A stretch of DNA of 61,098 nucleotides from an uncultured Bacteroidia bacterium (lineage in GTDB: Bacteria; Bacteroidota; Bacteroidia; Bacteroidales; F082), in assembly GCA_902799345.1 (NCBI GenBank), contig CADBZW010000030.1:1-61098 (forward strand), given 5' to 3'. Shown piece after piece: positions 43,341-52,515 of the stretch (position 1 is the stretch's first letter; each line of letters starts with the position of its first letter). The position numbers were made by a program, and so were the translations under genes. The notes under the pieces were generated by a model. It made no database searches and was not told the DNA's origin. It was given only the letters and a program-made list of their open reading frames with translations.

Positions 43341-43373
43341 GCGTCATTGCGAGGAGGAACGACGAAGCAATCA
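43341..43373. repeat. Single GTCATTGCGAGGAGgAACGACGAAGCAATC element
   Basis: One copy without its inverted partner, between the U32 and PHP genes. Confidence 0.8.
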
Positions 43374-43384
43374 GAGATTAAATT

Positions 43385-44272
43385 ATGCAAAACTTCAATC
43401 TACATACCCACAGCATTTATTCCGACGGCAAGTCGCAGCCTCGCGAAATCGTGGAAGAGGCCGTCCGTCAGGGCTTGACCACGCTTGGCTTTTCGGAGCA
43501 CAGCCCCCTGCCTTTCGACAATACTTTTTCGGTGAAATCAGCCGACATGCCGAATTATGTAGCTGAAATTGCCCAACTTAAAGAAGAGTTCAAGGACAAA
43601 ATCGACATCTATTGCGGGTTGGAGGCCGATTACCTCACGGGCGTTTCCGAGCCTTTTGCCGTGACCAAAGAGAAGTATCATCTTGATTATCTGATTGGTG
43701 GAGTCCATCTTGTTATTAATCCGGCCCTTCGCGTCCTTCGACAGGCTCAGGAACCAGCTCAGGGACCTCTTGCCGAACAAATCTGGTTCATCGATGGCCC
43801 CAAGTGGGAAGTCTATGACGAAGGCTTGCAGAAGTTCTTCGATGGCGACATCCGCCGTGCCGTGCGCCGATTCTTTGAGCAGTCGAATGAAATGATAGAA
43901 AACGAGCAGTTCGACATCATCGCGCACTTCGACAAAAACAAGATGCACAACCGCGACCGCTATTTCCACGAAGACGAGCCTTGGTATCGCAAACTTGCTC
44001 TTGAGACTCTCGACCTCATCCGCGAGAAAGGCTTGGTGATGGAAATCAACACACGTGGCATCTACAAGAAACGCTACAACGGCTTCTATCCCTCGCCATG
44101 GCTGATGGAGGAGGCCTTCAAAATGGGCGTTCCCGCCATCATCTCCGCCGACGCGCACCATTTCAGTGAAATCACACTTGAATTTGAAGCCGCTGAGGAA
44201 GCCTTGAAGAAAGCGGGGTATCGAAGTGTGGTGAATTTCAAGGATGGGCAATGGATTGAAGTGGCGATTTGA
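43385..44272 (+). CDS. PHP-domain phosphatase, histidinol-phosphatase (HisJ)-like
   Basis: The 295-residue metal-dependent hydrolase has PHP motifs NLHTHSIYSDGKSQPREIV (HxH), GFSEHSPLPF, GLEADY, IGGVHLV and the C-terminal ISADAHHFSE. HisJ dephosphorylates histidinol phosphate; other PHP substrates are possible and no his gene is nearby. Between IGGVHLV and WFIDGPKW an insertion of about 20 residues (NPALRVLRQAQEPAQGPL) is encoded by a palindromic repeat; related enzymes go from the His directly to a W-x-D. The insert sits beside a metal ligand, so activity might be affected. Confidence 0.85.
   Translation: MQNFNLHTHSIYSDGKSQPREIVEEAVRQGLTTLGFSEHSPLPFDNTFSVKSADMPNYVAEIAQLKEEFKDKIDIYCGLEADYLTGVSEPFAVTKEKYHLDYLIGGVHLVINPALRVLRQAQEPAQGPLAEQIWFIDGPKWEVYDEGLQKFFDGDIRRAVRRFFEQSNEMIENEQFDIIAHFDKNKMHNRDRYFHEDEPWYRKLALETLDLIREKGLVMEINTRGIYKKRYNGFYPSPWLMEEAFKMGVPAIISADAHHFSEITLEFEAAEEALKKAGYRSVVNFKDGQWIEVAI
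43722..43768. repeat. CCTTCGACAGGCTCAGG element, coding copy in the PHP gene
   Basis: Translated as RQAQEPAQGP, a third reading frame of the same repeat family seen at 11410, 24012 and 25851. Confidence 0.8.
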
Positions 44273-44336
44273 TGAAAAATATGCAAATCCGCTTCAAAAT
44301 AGTACCAAAAAATCTGCATTATTTTTGCAGATTTTT
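44273..44336. repeat. Left direct repeat of the ATPase cassette
   Basis: Starts TGAAAAATATGCAAATCC, then GCTTCAAAATAGT, and closes with the hairpin AAAAATCTGCA/TGCAGATTTTT. It starts at the base after the PHP stop codon. Confidence 0.8.
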
Positions 44337-44337
44337 C

Positions 44338-44345
44338 TAATTTTG
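44338..44345 (+). promoter_or_regulatory. -7 element of the ATPase gene
   Basis: TAATTTTG followed by C, just after the left repeat and 20 nt before the ATG. Confidence 0.6.
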
Positions 44346-44365
44346 CAGTCTCTCAATACTTTAAG

Positions 44366-45670
44366 ATGATGCTGAAAAGAAAGATGACAGACCGCCTTTT
44401 GGAGTGGAAAAACACTAAGGACAAGGAATGCTTGCTCGTCAAAGGGGCGAGGCAAATCGGGAAAACCTTTATCATTGAGGACTTTGCGCAAAAGCATTAC
44501 AAGCATTTCGTGGAAATCAACTTCGAGCAGCATCCCGAGATGAAGGCCATTTTCGACGGCAGCCTCTCCGTTCCCGAGCTGATTCAAAGGATTACTTTGT
44601 TTATGCCCGATGCCGAGTTCGCGCCTCACGAGACTTTGCTTTTCTTGGATGAAATCCAATCTTGTCCTCAGGCACGTACCTCGCTGAAATTCTGGGCGAT
44701 AGACAACCAATATGATGTGATTGCCACAGGCTCGTTGTTGGGCATCAATTATAAAGAGGTGTCGTCTTATCCAGTTGGCTATGAGCGTCAGATAGATATG
44801 TATGCGATTGATTTTGAGGAGTTTTTGTGGGCATTGGGCGTCAAAGAGAGTTTGATTGACGATTTGAGGCGGCATTTCGCTTCAGGCGAACCCATTGATG
44901 CCGTCATCCACGACAAGATGATGACTTATTTACGTCAGTATATGGTCGTTGGTGGTATGCCAGCGGTGGTCAACAAGTTCATCGAAACAAATAATTACAA
45001 TTTGGTTCACGCCGAACAGACTAAGATTTTGGCTGACTATATGAACGATATTGCCAAATACGCTCCCACCGCCGACAAGCCGAAGGCACGGAGTTGCTAT
45101 CTTTCCATCCCTTCGCAATTGGCCAAGGAAAACACGAAGTTCCAGTATTCGGTAGTCGAGAAGAAAGGTACGGCGCGTAAATTTGCCAATAGCCTTGACT
45201 GGCTACGTGATGCCCACTTGATTGCCTTTTGCCACAATGTTTCCACCATTGAGTTTCCTTTGGCAGCTTATGCAAAAGAGGATCAGTTCAGGATTTATGT
45301 CACCGACATTGGTCTGCTGATTGCGATGTATAGTTTTGAGATGAAACGCGCCATTATTGACGACACGCTTGCAAGTCACGCCAAAGGCGGAATTTATGAG
45401 AACTTGATGGCTGACTTTCTGCTCAAAAAAGGCTTGGCGCTGTACTATTATTGCAAAGAAAACAACTCAGTGGAAGTTGAGTTTCTCATCGAGCGCAACG
45501 CGAAACCTGTACCCATCGAAGTGAAAGCCAAACGCGGAACGGCCACTTCGTTGAACACTGTTTTGGACAAGTCTAATATCGAAATGGGCTATAAATTCGG
45601 TGCGGGCAATGTGGGTGTTGAAGGCAAAAAAACAACATTGCCACTGTTCATGGCAATGTTTGTTTCGTGA
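44366..45670 (+). CDS. AAA ATPase with DUF4143 nuclease-like C-terminus
   Basis: The 434-residue protein has Walker A GARQIGKT (residues 27-34) and Walker B LLFLDEIQ (91-98) in an AAA_14 domain, then a DUF4143 region ending in VEVEFLIERNAKPVPIEVKA, which has the D/E...ExK spacing of PD-(D/E)xK nucleases. Members are abundant in Bacteroidota and archaea with no firm role; defence and mobile-element functions have been suggested. The gene lies exactly between two direct repeats, and its stop codon is the first triplet of the right one. It separates the PHP gene from the convergent purC. Confidence 0.85.
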   Translation: MMLKRKMTDRLLEWKNTKDKECLLVKGARQIGKTFIIEDFAQKHYKHFVEINFEQHPEMKAIFDGSLSVPELIQRITLFMPDAEFAPHETLLFLDEIQSCPQARTSLKFWAIDNQYDVIATGSLLGINYKEVSSYPVGYERQIDMYAIDFEEFLWALGVKESLIDDLRRHFASGEPIDAVIHDKMMTYLRQYMVVGGMPAVVNKFIETNNYNLVHAEQTKILADYMNDIAKYAPTADKPKARSCYLSIPSQLAKENTKFQYSVVEKKGTARKFANSLDWLRDAHLIAFCHNVSTIEFPLAAYAKEDQFRIYVTDIGLLIAMYSFEMKRAIIDDTLASHAKGGIYENLMADFLLKKGLALYYYCKENNSVEVEFLIERNAKPVPIEVKAKRGTATSLNTVLDKSNIEMGYKFGAGNVGVEGKKTTLPLFMAMFVS

Positions 45671-45733
45671 AAAATATGCAAATCCACTTCAAAAAAGTGT
45701 AGAAAAATATGCAAAATTATTGCATATTTTTCA
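45668..45733. repeat. Right direct repeat of the ATPase cassette
   Basis: Starts TGAAAAATATGCAAATCC, then ACTTCAAAAAAGT, and ends TTGCATATTTTTCA. The first TGA is the ATPase stop and the last TCA is the purC stop on the other strand. It can fold as a terminator for both convergent genes. Confidence 0.8.
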
Positions 45734-46675
45734 TAACCTCAAGTAAATCAACACATTATTCTCAATTCGCTTGACAAGGTCTTCCGAATCGGGAGCCTTC
45801 TCGAATTTGTGTCCTGTAACTTTCTCATAAAGTTCGATGTAACGCTCCGAAACGCTGTTGACGTATTCGGGTGTCATTTCGGGCACTTGCTGTCCTTCCT
45901 TGCCTTGGAAGCCGTTGGCCATCAGCCACTCACGGACGAATTCCTTCGAGAGCTGCACCTGTGGCTCGCCCTTGGCGAAACGTTCCTCGTACTGGTCGGC
46001 GATGAAGTAACGCGACGAATCGGGCGTGTGGATTTCGTCCATCAGCACGATTTGGTCGCCGATTTTGCCGAACTCGTACTTGGTATCGACGAGAATCAAG
46101 CCCTGCTTGGCTGCGATTTCCGTACCGCGCTGGAACAGCTTGCGGGTGATGTCTTCAATCTGCACATAATCGTTCTTGCTGATGAGTCCACGGCTGATGA
46201 TTTCCTCGCGTGAGATGTCCTCGTCGTGGCCTTCCTCAGCCTTGGTGGTCGGTGTGATGATAGGCTCGGCGAAACGCTGGTGTTCCTTCATGCCGTCAGG
46301 GATCTGCACGCCGCAGATGGTGTGTTGTCCGCTCTTGTAGGTGCGCCACGAACTGCCAGTGAGGTAGCCACGGATGATCATCTCAATCGGGAAGGGCTTG
46401 CAGAGGCGGCCTACGGTGACCATCGGGTCGGGGGTGGCGAGCTTCCAGTTGGGGACGATGTCGGCGGTGGCGTCGAGGAACATGGCGGCAATCTGGTTGA
46501 GCACCTGTCCCTTATAGGGAATGCCCTTGGGCAGGATGACGTCGAAAGCCGAGATGCGGTCGGTGGCGACCATCACCATGTATTCGTCGTTGATGAAATA
46601 ACAATCGCGGACCTTGCCGTGATAGACCTTGGTCTGGCCAGGGAATTGATAATCTGTTCTGGTTAATGCGTTCAT
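45731..46675 (-). CDS. purC: Phosphoribosylaminoimidazole-succinocarboxamide synthase
   Basis: The 314-residue SAICAR synthetase of purine synthesis joins aspartate to CAIR. Motifs include [50 protein letters not shown] and [20 protein letters not shown] followed by HTPDSSRY. The longer yeast/Bacteroidota form is recognised by its C-terminal extension. Its ATG overlaps the phoH stop as TAATG, so translation is coupled. The stop lies in the repeat 45668-45733. Confidence 0.95.
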   Translation of the reverse strand: MNALTRTDYQFPGQTKVYHGKVRDCYFINDEYMVMVATDRISAFDVILPKGIPYKGQVLNQIAAMFLDATADIVPNWKLATPDPMVTVGRLCKPFPIEMIIRGYLTGSSWRTYKSGQHTICGVQIPDGMKEHQRFAEPIITPTTKAEEGHDEDISREEIISRGLISKNDYVQIEDITRKLFQRGTEIAAKQGLILVDTKYEFGKIGDQIVLMDEIHTPDSSRYFIADQYEERFAKGEPQVQLSKEFVREWLMANGFQGKEGQQVPEMTPEYVNSVSERYIELYEKVTGHKFEKAPDSEDLVKRIENNVLIYLRL

Positions 46676-47703
46676 TATTGTTGATTGTTGATTGTTGAAT
46701 CGTTTAATTGTTGTTCGGTCGGTAGAGACGCGATTAATCGCGTCTCTACAGGTCCGTCAATATTGTGCTTCTTATATGCATTGATGATATCCGTCACCAA
46801 TTTGTGCCTCACCACATCCTTGTCATCCAAATAGATGAATTCAATGCCTTTGACGTCTTTCAGCACCTCCATGGCTTGTGGCAAGCCTGATGGTGTCTTG
46901 GGCGGCAGGTCGATTTGGGTGATGTCGCCGGTGACGATGAACTTGGCCGAGCGTCCCATCCGGGTGAGGAACATCTTTAGCTGGCTGCGCGTGGCGTTTT
47001 GCGCCTCGTCGAGGATGACGAAGGCATGGTCCAAGGTGCGGCCGCGCATGAAGGCCAGAGGCGCAATCTCGATTGTATGGTCTTCGAGGTAACCCTCCAG
47101 TTTGGTGCCCGGTATCATGTCGCGCAAGGCATCATAAAGCGGTTGCAGATATGGGTCGAGCTTGTCTTTGAGGTCGCCGGGGAGGAAGCCTAAGTGTTCA
47201 TCGGCTTCGACGGCGGGACGGGTGAGGATGATTCTTCGTACCTCTTTGGCTTTCAAGGCCCTGACAGCCAATGCCACGGCGGTGTAGGTCTTACCGGTGC
47301 CCGCAGGACCGATGGCGAAGATTAAGTCCTTTTGTTCCGATGCTGTCACCATGCGTTTCTGGTTGGCGGTGATGGCCTTGACGGGGACGCCGTTGCGCCC
47401 GAAGACCAACACGTCGCTTTCCGACATCTTGCGTTGCAGTTCGCTGTCGGTGCTGGCCATCATGACGTCTTCAACGGTTTGGGCTGTGAGTTTGCCGAAA
47501 CGCTCAAGTTGCACCATCAAGGTCTCGTAGCGGTTGGTGAAATACTCTATCTCCTCATCGTCGCCGATGACCTTCACGAAGTCGCCACGCGCGATGATTT
47601 TCAGCTTAGGGAACATGCTTTTCACTAGTTCCAGGTACTTGTCGTTGGGGCCGTGAAGGTCCTTGGGGTCAACATTTTCTATCTGAAGGATCTGTTCTGC
47701 CAT
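46675..47703 (-). CDS. phoH: PhoH-like ATPase with a repeat-derived C-terminus
   Basis: The 342-residue protein is a PhoH/YbeZ-type RNA-associated ATPase. Walker [16 protein letters not shown], the [20 protein letters not shown] segment, Walker [16 protein letters not shown] and [10 protein letters not shown] are complete. The conserved domain ends near [10 protein letters not shown]. The last 27 residues, [20 protein letters not shown] and STINNQQ, are translated from a 28-bp palindrome followed by a TTGATTGTTG-type spacer repeat, and supply the stop that overlaps purC. The tail is probably not functional but is tolerated. Confidence 0.92.
   Translation of the reverse strand: MAEQILQIENVDPKDLHGPNDKYLELVKSMFPKLKIIARGDFVKVIGDDEEIEYFTNRYETLMVQLERFGKLTAQTVEDVMMASTDSELQRKMSESDVLVFGRNGVPVKAITANQKRMVTASEQKDLIFAIGPAGTGKTYTAVALAVRALKAKEVRRIILTRPAVEADEHLGFLPGDLKDKLDPYLQPLYDALRDMIPGTKLEGYLEDHTIEIAPLAFMRGRTLDHAFVILDEAQNATRSQLKMFLTRMGRSAKFIVTGDITQIDLPPKTPSGLPQAMEVLKDVKGIEFIYLDDKDVVRHKLVTDIINAYKKHNIDGPVETRLIASLPTEQQLNDSTINNQQ
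46679..46712. repeat. TTGATTGTTGAATCGTTTAATTG-type spacer repeat
   Basis: An A+T-rich tandem-like repeat, translated as the PhoH end. Similar stretches are at 58099-58141 and 60783-60830. Confidence 0.6.
46715..46742. repeat. 28-bp palindromic repeat, GTAGAGACG family, copy 7 (coding)
   Basis: Identical in sequence to copy 4 (23944), perfect palindrome, translated as VETRLIASL in the PhoH tail. Confidence 0.9.
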
Positions 47704-47720
47704 GTCGTTTTATTAAACTG

Positions 47721-47728
47721 CAAAGATA
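47721..47728 (-). promoter_or_regulatory. -7 element of phoH-purC
   Basis: TATCTTTG followed by C on the minus strand, 17 nt before the phoH ATG. Confidence 0.6.
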
Positions 47729-47773
47729 GATTATTTTTTAAAATGAAAAAAATGTAGTTTTTTTAAAAAACTA

Positions 47774-47805
47774 TTGGCGAGATTGACATAAATGATATAC
47801 CTTTG
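47774..47805 (+). promoter_or_regulatory. -33/-7 promoter of the SAM hydrolase gene
   Basis: TTGG at 47774-47777 and TACCTTTG followed by C at 47798-47805, spacing 20 nt. Confidence 0.65.
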
Positions 47806-47846
47806 CAATTCCGATTTCACGGGAACAAATAGCACTACTCAAAGCG

Positions 47847-48662
47847 ATGGCAATTATCACAATAACAAGCGATTGGGGTACAAAGGATTATTATGCTGCC
47901 GCGGTTAAAGGCACCATTCTATCCATGTTGCCTACGGCGACCATCGTTGACGTCACTCATGAAATCGAGCCTTTCAATGTAGCGCAGGCTGGTTTCACGC
48001 TGAAAAACTGCTACCGTTGCTTTCCTCCCGGTACGATTCATATCATTGCTGTCGATACGATCGAGTCGATGGAATGTCCCCACGTGGTGGTGAAGGCCGA
48101 GGGCCAGTATTTTATTTCCACCGACAACGGCATTTTCAGCCATATCCTTGACGGCAAATTCGATGAGGCGGCTTGTATCGATGTGATGCAGGACTCTGAC
48201 TTCTTCACCTTTGCCTCGCGCGACCGTTTTGCCAAGGTGGCCGTTATGCTGGCCAATGGCGAGCCGCTCTCCAGCATCGGCGAGCCGCGCCCGAAGCTGA
48301 ACCCTGGTGGTGCTTTCTGTGCCGTGGCTCGCGACAACACCATCGAAGGCGTGGTGATGCACATCGACTCCTACGACAACCTGATTACCAATATCTCCAA
48401 AGAACTCTTCGAACAGGAGCGTCGTGGCCGTGACTTCACCATCCAGGTCAAGGGCGACCTCTACACCGTCGATGAGATTTCGGACAGCTATTTGGATGTC
48501 GATGTGGTGGATCTCGTTGCCATCTTCGGCACGCACGGCTACCTCGAACTCGCTTTGAACAAAGCCAAGTTAGCCTCACTTTGCGGCATCGAGCTTAAGT
48601 CGACCATCAAGGTGATTTTCGATGACGGCAAACAGAACATTACGACCGACTCATTGTTTTGA
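47847..48662 (+). CDS. S-adenosyl-L-methionine hydrolase (adenosine-forming), DUF62
   Basis: The 271-residue enzyme splits SAM into adenosine and methionine using water; chlorinases and fluorinases share the fold. The start IITITSDWGTKDYYAAAVKG holds the SAM-binding Asp. The rest follows the DUF62 plan: FPPGTIHIIAVD, FISTDNGIFSHIL and YDNLITNISKELF. The lack of a halogenase-type loop favours the hydrolase. It overlaps the stop of the PAP2 gene on the other strand by 12 nt. Confidence 0.88.
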   Translation: MAIITITSDWGTKDYYAAAVKGTILSMLPTATIVDVTHEIEPFNVAQAGFTLKNCYRCFPPGTIHIIAVDTIESMECPHVVVKAEGQYFISTDNGIFSHILDGKFDEAACIDVMQDSDFFTFASRDRFAKVAVMLANGEPLSSIGEPRPKLNPGGAFCAVARDNTIEGVVMHIDSYDNLITNISKELFEQERRGRDFTIQVKGDLYTVDEISDSYLDVDVVDLVAIFGTHGYLELALNKAKLASLCGIELKSTIKVIFDDGKQNITTDSLF

Positions 48663-49226
48663 TTTCCAGACTTTTCGTTGAATGATTTGGAATAGCTTCC
48701 AAATAATCATCCCTACCAGTAGGCCTAGGATGGCACCGCAAATGATGTCGCCAGGGTAATGGTAGCCGATGTAGATGCGGCTGTAGCTGGAGATGAAGGC
48801 CCATAGATACAACGTTATGGCAGGCCAGGGACGGTAGTTGCATAATGCTGGCGTGAGAAAAGCCGCAATGGCGAAAGTATTGGCGGCATGGGATGAGACA
48901 AAGCCGTATCGTCCGCCCGCCATGCCTTTTGGGAGATATATCAACTCTTGTAAATCAGGGTTATAACAAGGTCTAAGGCGCTGAAACAAGGGCTTGCAGA
49001 CATGGGCGGAAAGTTGGTCGGAGCAAAGCACTACAATCCCGATGGCCAAGAAAACCCACCAACAGCGTTTGCCATATTGTTTCACCACCCAATATATTAA
49101 TAATAGGTAGAAAGGCATCCAAACCCACATGTCGGTGATGAGAGTCATCACCTTATCCAACCAAGCGGCATGCAGGCCGTTGAGGAAAAGGAAGAGGTCG
49201 GAGTCGATGGTGGAGAGGGATTCCAT
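48651..49226 (-). CDS. PAP2 family membrane phosphatase
   Basis: The 191-residue protein has about five helices and the three acid-phosphatase motifs: KPLFQRLRPC, YGFVSSHAANTFAIA and SRIYIGYHYPGDIICG. It may dephosphorylate undecaprenyl pyrophosphate or lipid A; substrates cannot be told apart here. It is the last gene of the psp1-gldH-pbp1A-obg operon, 11 nt after obg, a context that fits undecaprenyl-phosphate recycling for wall synthesis. Confidence 0.9.
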   Translation of the reverse strand: MESLSTIDSDLFLFLNGLHAAWLDKVMTLITDMWVWMPFYLLLIYWVVKQYGKRCWWVFLAIGIVVLCSDQLSAHVCKPLFQRLRPCYNPDLQELIYLPKGMAGGRYGFVSSHAANTFAIAAFLTPALCNYRPWPAITLYLWAFISSYSRIYIGYHYPGDIICGAILGLLVGMIIWKLFQIIQRKVWKSKQ

Positions 49227-49237
49227 GGGCCTTGTGT

Positions 49238-50248
49238 TTACCAGTCTTCCTCCTCGTCATTCTTGTTCAGCGTCAGCCAGATCAGGTCTTTCAGTTCGGT
49301 GATGCCTTGGTTGGCGACGGAGCTGATGAAGACATGCGGCACCTTCTTGGGCAGGTGTTTCTTGATGTCCTTGATGGTGTCGCTGTCCACGAGGTCGCAC
49401 TTCGTGATGGCCAGGATGCGGTCCTTGTCCATCAGTTCGGGGTTGTATTTCTTCAACTCGTTGAGGAGGATGTCGTATTCTGCCTTCACGTTCTCGGTGT
49501 TGGCGGGCACCATGAAGAGCAGGGTGGAGTTTCTTTCGATATGACGCAAGAATCTGATTCCAAGACCTTTTCCTTCTGCTGCGCCTTCGATGATGCCGGG
49601 GATGTCGGCCATGACGAAGCTCTTATGGCCGCGATAGCTGACGATGCCGAGGTTGGGTACCAAAGTGGTGAAGGGGTAGTCGGCGATTTCGGGTTTGGCC
49701 GCCGAGACGACGGAGAGTAGGGTGGACTTGCCCGCATTGGGGAAGCCGACCAACCCGACATCTGCCAACAATTTCAGCTCCAAGGTAATCCATTCCTCTT
49801 GGTTGGGTTCGCCGGGTTGGGCGAACTTAGGTGCCTGAAGCGTTGCCGTCTTGAAGAAGGCATTGCCCTTGCCGCCTCGACCGCCTTTGAGCAGCACGAC
49901 TTCTTGTCCGTCCTCGGTGATCTCACCTATCTGTGTATGGTCTTCGGCGTGAAAGGCCACGGTGCCCAGTGGGACATCGATGTAGACATCATCGCCAGCG
50001 GCACCGGTGAGTTGGTTTTTGCCACCAGGAACCCCGTCGCCAGCGAAGATATGCTTCGTGTAACGCAGGTGGAGCAAGGTCCACAGCTGTGCATTGCCAC
50101 GCAGGATGACATCACCGCCGCGACCGCCGTCGCCGCCGTCGGGACCGCCTTTTGGGATGTATTTCTCCCTACGGAAGTGCAACGAACCTGCACCGCCTTT
50201 GCCCGAGCGGCAGAATATCTTTACGTAATCTACAAAGTTTGAAGTCAT
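49238..50248 (-). CDS. obgE: Obg GTPase
   Basis: The 336-residue ribosome-assembly GTPase. The glycine-rich Obg fold is clear ([37 protein letters not shown]). The G domain has G1 [10 protein letters not shown]2 [12 protein letters not shown]3 [10 protein letters not shown]4 TKCDLV and G5 SSVANQG. There is no OCT extension beyond the G domain. It follows the PBP gene by 8 nt. Confidence 0.95.
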   Translation of the reverse strand: MTSNFVDYVKIFCRSGKGGAGSLHFRREKYIPKGGPDGGDGGRGGDVILRGNAQLWTLLHLRYTKHIFAGDGVPGGKNQLTGAAGDDVYIDVPLGTVAFHAEDHTQIGEITEDGQEVVLLKGGRGGKGNAFFKTATLQAPKFAQPGEPNQEEWITLELKLLADVGLVGFPNAGKSTLLSVVSAAKPEIADYPFTTLVPNLGIVSYRGHKSFVMADIPGIIEGAAEGKGLGIRFLRHIERNSTLLFMVPANTENVKAEYDILLNELKKYNPELMDKDRILAITKCDLVDSDTIKDIKKHLPKKVPHVFISSVANQGITELKDLIWLTLNKNDEEEDW

Positions 50249-50256
50249 GTCTTTAA

Positions 50257-52512
50257 TTAAAATTCATCTATATATTCGATGCTTTCTTCATCGTCATAAT
50301 GGTTGCAGTCGAAGTTCAAATCAACACCAGGGATATTAGGCTTGGTGAAGTCGCCCTTGCTAATGCCTAAATTCTTGTCGGCGTAAACTTTTTTCATGTA
50401 TAATGCCCAAATGGGTAATGCCGTATGTGAGCCTTGGCCCAGCTTAGTGGAGCGGAAATGTACGCTACGGTCTTCGGCTCCCACCCAGACGCCTGTGGTG
50501 AGGTCGGGAGTGATACCCATAAAATAACCATCACTATTCTTCTGTGTGGTTCCGGTCTTGCCGGCAATGGGATTGTTGAAGCCGTACAAAGAACGCAGAC
50601 GGATACCCGTGCCACTTTGCACTACGCCCTTCATCAGCTCAATCATCTTGTATGCCGTCAGCTCGCTCATGGCCTCCGACTCCTCTGGGCTGAAGCGTTG
50701 GATGACGTTGCCGTTCTTGTCTTCGATACGGGTGATGAACATAGGCTTGATGTAAACGCCTTGGTTGGCAAAGGTGCTCATGGCGCCGACCATCTCGATG
50801 AGCTTCAGGTCGCAGACACCCAAGCAGATGGCAGGTACGGCGTCGATGGGTGATTCCACACCCATGCGGCGGGCTTGTGCGATGACGGCATTGGGGCCGA
50901 ATTGGTTCATCAAGTAGGCAGAAATCCAGTTGTTGGACTGGGCCAAAGCATACTTTAAGGTGATTTCTTCGCCGACGCGGCCACCCGAGTTGCCTGGTGA
51001 CCAAACCTTTCCATCTTCCAGCTGGATGTTGTATTGGATGTTAGGAATCTTGGTGCAAGGCGTGTATTCGCCTTCTTGCATCGCCAAGGAATACAGGAAG
51101 GGCTTGAAGGTGGAACCCACCTGACGGCGTGCTTGCGTGACGTGGTCGTATTTGAAGAAACGATAGTCTAGACCGCCCACATAAGCCTTCACATGGCCTG
51201 TGTGTGATTCGATGGAGATGAGGCTGGCTTGCAGGAACCACTTGTAATAGCGGATGGAATCCATGGGCGACATGACGGTGTCAATGGGGCCATCCCAAGA
51301 GAAGATGGTCATCGGGACGGGACGGTCGAACTCAGCCTTGATGGAATCCATAGGCATACCGGCGTTTTTGAGGATGCGATAACGGTCGCTACGTTTCATC
51401 GAGGTCTCAAGGATGTGGTCGATCTCGTCGGCGGTCACATTGGAGAAAGGCGCGTTTTTCTGTCCTTTCCAGTGTTTGTAGAACATGGGTTGCAGTTCGC
51501 CTCCCATAAACTCCCTGACAGCTTCTTCCGCATAGCGCTGCATGCGTGAATCGATGGTGGTGTAGATGCGCAGGCCATCGCGATAGATGTTATATGGCTG
51601 ACCGTCGGCGCGGGTGGTGTTTTTGGCCCATTCGTTCAGCTCGCCACGTAGGAACTCGCGAAAGTAGGTGGCTTGGCCGCTGTTGTGGTCCCTGATGCTA
51701 AAATGCGACATGTCGATGGGGATCAATGAGATGGAGTCGCATTCGGCTTGGGTGATATAGCCTTTTTCGGCCATCTTTGTGAGTACGAGGTTACGGCGGC
51801 TCAAGGCGTTGTTGGGATTACGAACGGGGCTGTAGCGTGTGGGCGCGTTGACGACGCCGGCCATCAAGGCGCATTCTTCGATGTTCATCTCGCTGGGTTT
51901 CTTGTCGAAGAAGGTGCTGGCAGCGGAGCGGATGCCGTAGGCGTTGTGGCCGAAAGCCACGGTGTTGAGGTACATGGCGATGATCTCTTCTTTCGAGTAG
52001 TTGTGCTCCAGCTTGGTGGCGGTGATCCATTCTTGGAACTTACGCAGCACGAGTTTGCCGGTGCTGAGGTTCTCGCCACGGGGGAAGAGGTTTTTGGCCA
52101 ACTGCTGAGTGATGGTTGAGCCGCCGCCTTTCTTGTTGCCTGTCAGCACGCCGAAAGCCACGCGGAACAAGGCCCGTTCGTCGATGCCGGAGTGCTCCGT
52201 GAAGCGTTCGTCTTCAATGCTGATGAGGGCTTCGGGCATGTAGTGCGACAACTCGGAATAGCGCACGTTGGAACGATTTTCGATATAGTAGGTGCCCAAC
52301 ACCTTGCCATCGGCGGAGATGATTTCGGTGGCTAAATTGGTGCGTGGGTTTTCTAATTCATCGAAGGTGGGCATGGTGCCAAACACGCCTTTGGCAACGC
52401 AGAAGAAGAACAAAATGATAAGCAGTAGGAACGACCCGAAGACAATCCATAGGTTGCGGATGGCCTTCGGACTGCCGTTTTGTTGCTTTTCTTTTTTCTT
52501 ATTATCGCTCAT
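50257..52512 (-). CDS. Class A penicillin-binding protein (PBP1A-like)
   Basis: The 751-residue bifunctional enzyme builds and crosslinks peptidoglycan. One N-terminal helix ([20 protein letters not shown]) is followed by a GT51 domain ([17 protein letters not shown], with the catalytic Glu, and [14 protein letters not shown]), a linker domain and a transpeptidase with [11 protein letters not shown] (SxxK), QSNNW (SxN) and GKTGTTQ (KTG). The C-terminus is Asp/Glu-rich ([13 protein letters not shown]). It starts 3 nt after the gldH stop. Confidence 0.95.
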   Translation of the reverse strand: MSDNKKKEKQQNGSPKAIRNLWIVFGSFLLLIILFFFCVAKGVFGTMPTFDELENPRTNLATEIISADGKVLGTYYIENRSNVRYSELSHYMPEALISIEDERFTEHSGIDERALFRVAFGVLTGNKKGGGSTITQQLAKNLFPRGENLSTGKLVLRKFQEWITATKLEHNYSKEEIIAMYLNTVAFGHNAYGIRSAASTFFDKKPSEMNIEECALMAGVVNAPTRYSPVRNPNNALSRRNLVLTKMAEKGYITQAECDSISLIPIDMSHFSIRDHNSGQATYFREFLRGELNEWAKNTTRADGQPYNIYRDGLRIYTTIDSRMQRYAEEAVREFMGGELQPMFYKHWKGQKNAPFSNVTADEIDHILETSMKRSDRYRILKNAGMPMDSIKAEFDRPVPMTIFSWDGPIDTVMSPMDSIRYYKWFLQASLISIESHTGHVKAYVGGLDYRFFKYDHVTQARRQVGSTFKPFLYSLAMQEGEYTPCTKIPNIQYNIQLEDGKVWSPGNSGGRVGEEITLKYALAQSNNWISAYLMNQFGPNAVIAQARRMGVESPIDAVPAICLGVCDLKLIEMVGAMSTFANQGVYIKPMFITRIEDKNGNVIQRFSPEESEAMSELTAYKMIELMKGVVQSGTGIRLRSLYGFNNPIAGKTGTTQKNSDGYFMGITPDLTTGVWVGAEDRSVHFRSTKLGQGSHTALPIWALYMKKVYADKNLGISKGDFTKPNIPGVDLNFDCNHYDDEESIEYIDEF

Positions 52513-52515
52513 ATC

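Noticed and set aside
44366-45670. Transposase of an insertion sequence
   Set aside because: The protein is an AAA/DUF4143 ATPase, the flanks are direct rather than terminal inverted repeats, and no DDE motif is present.
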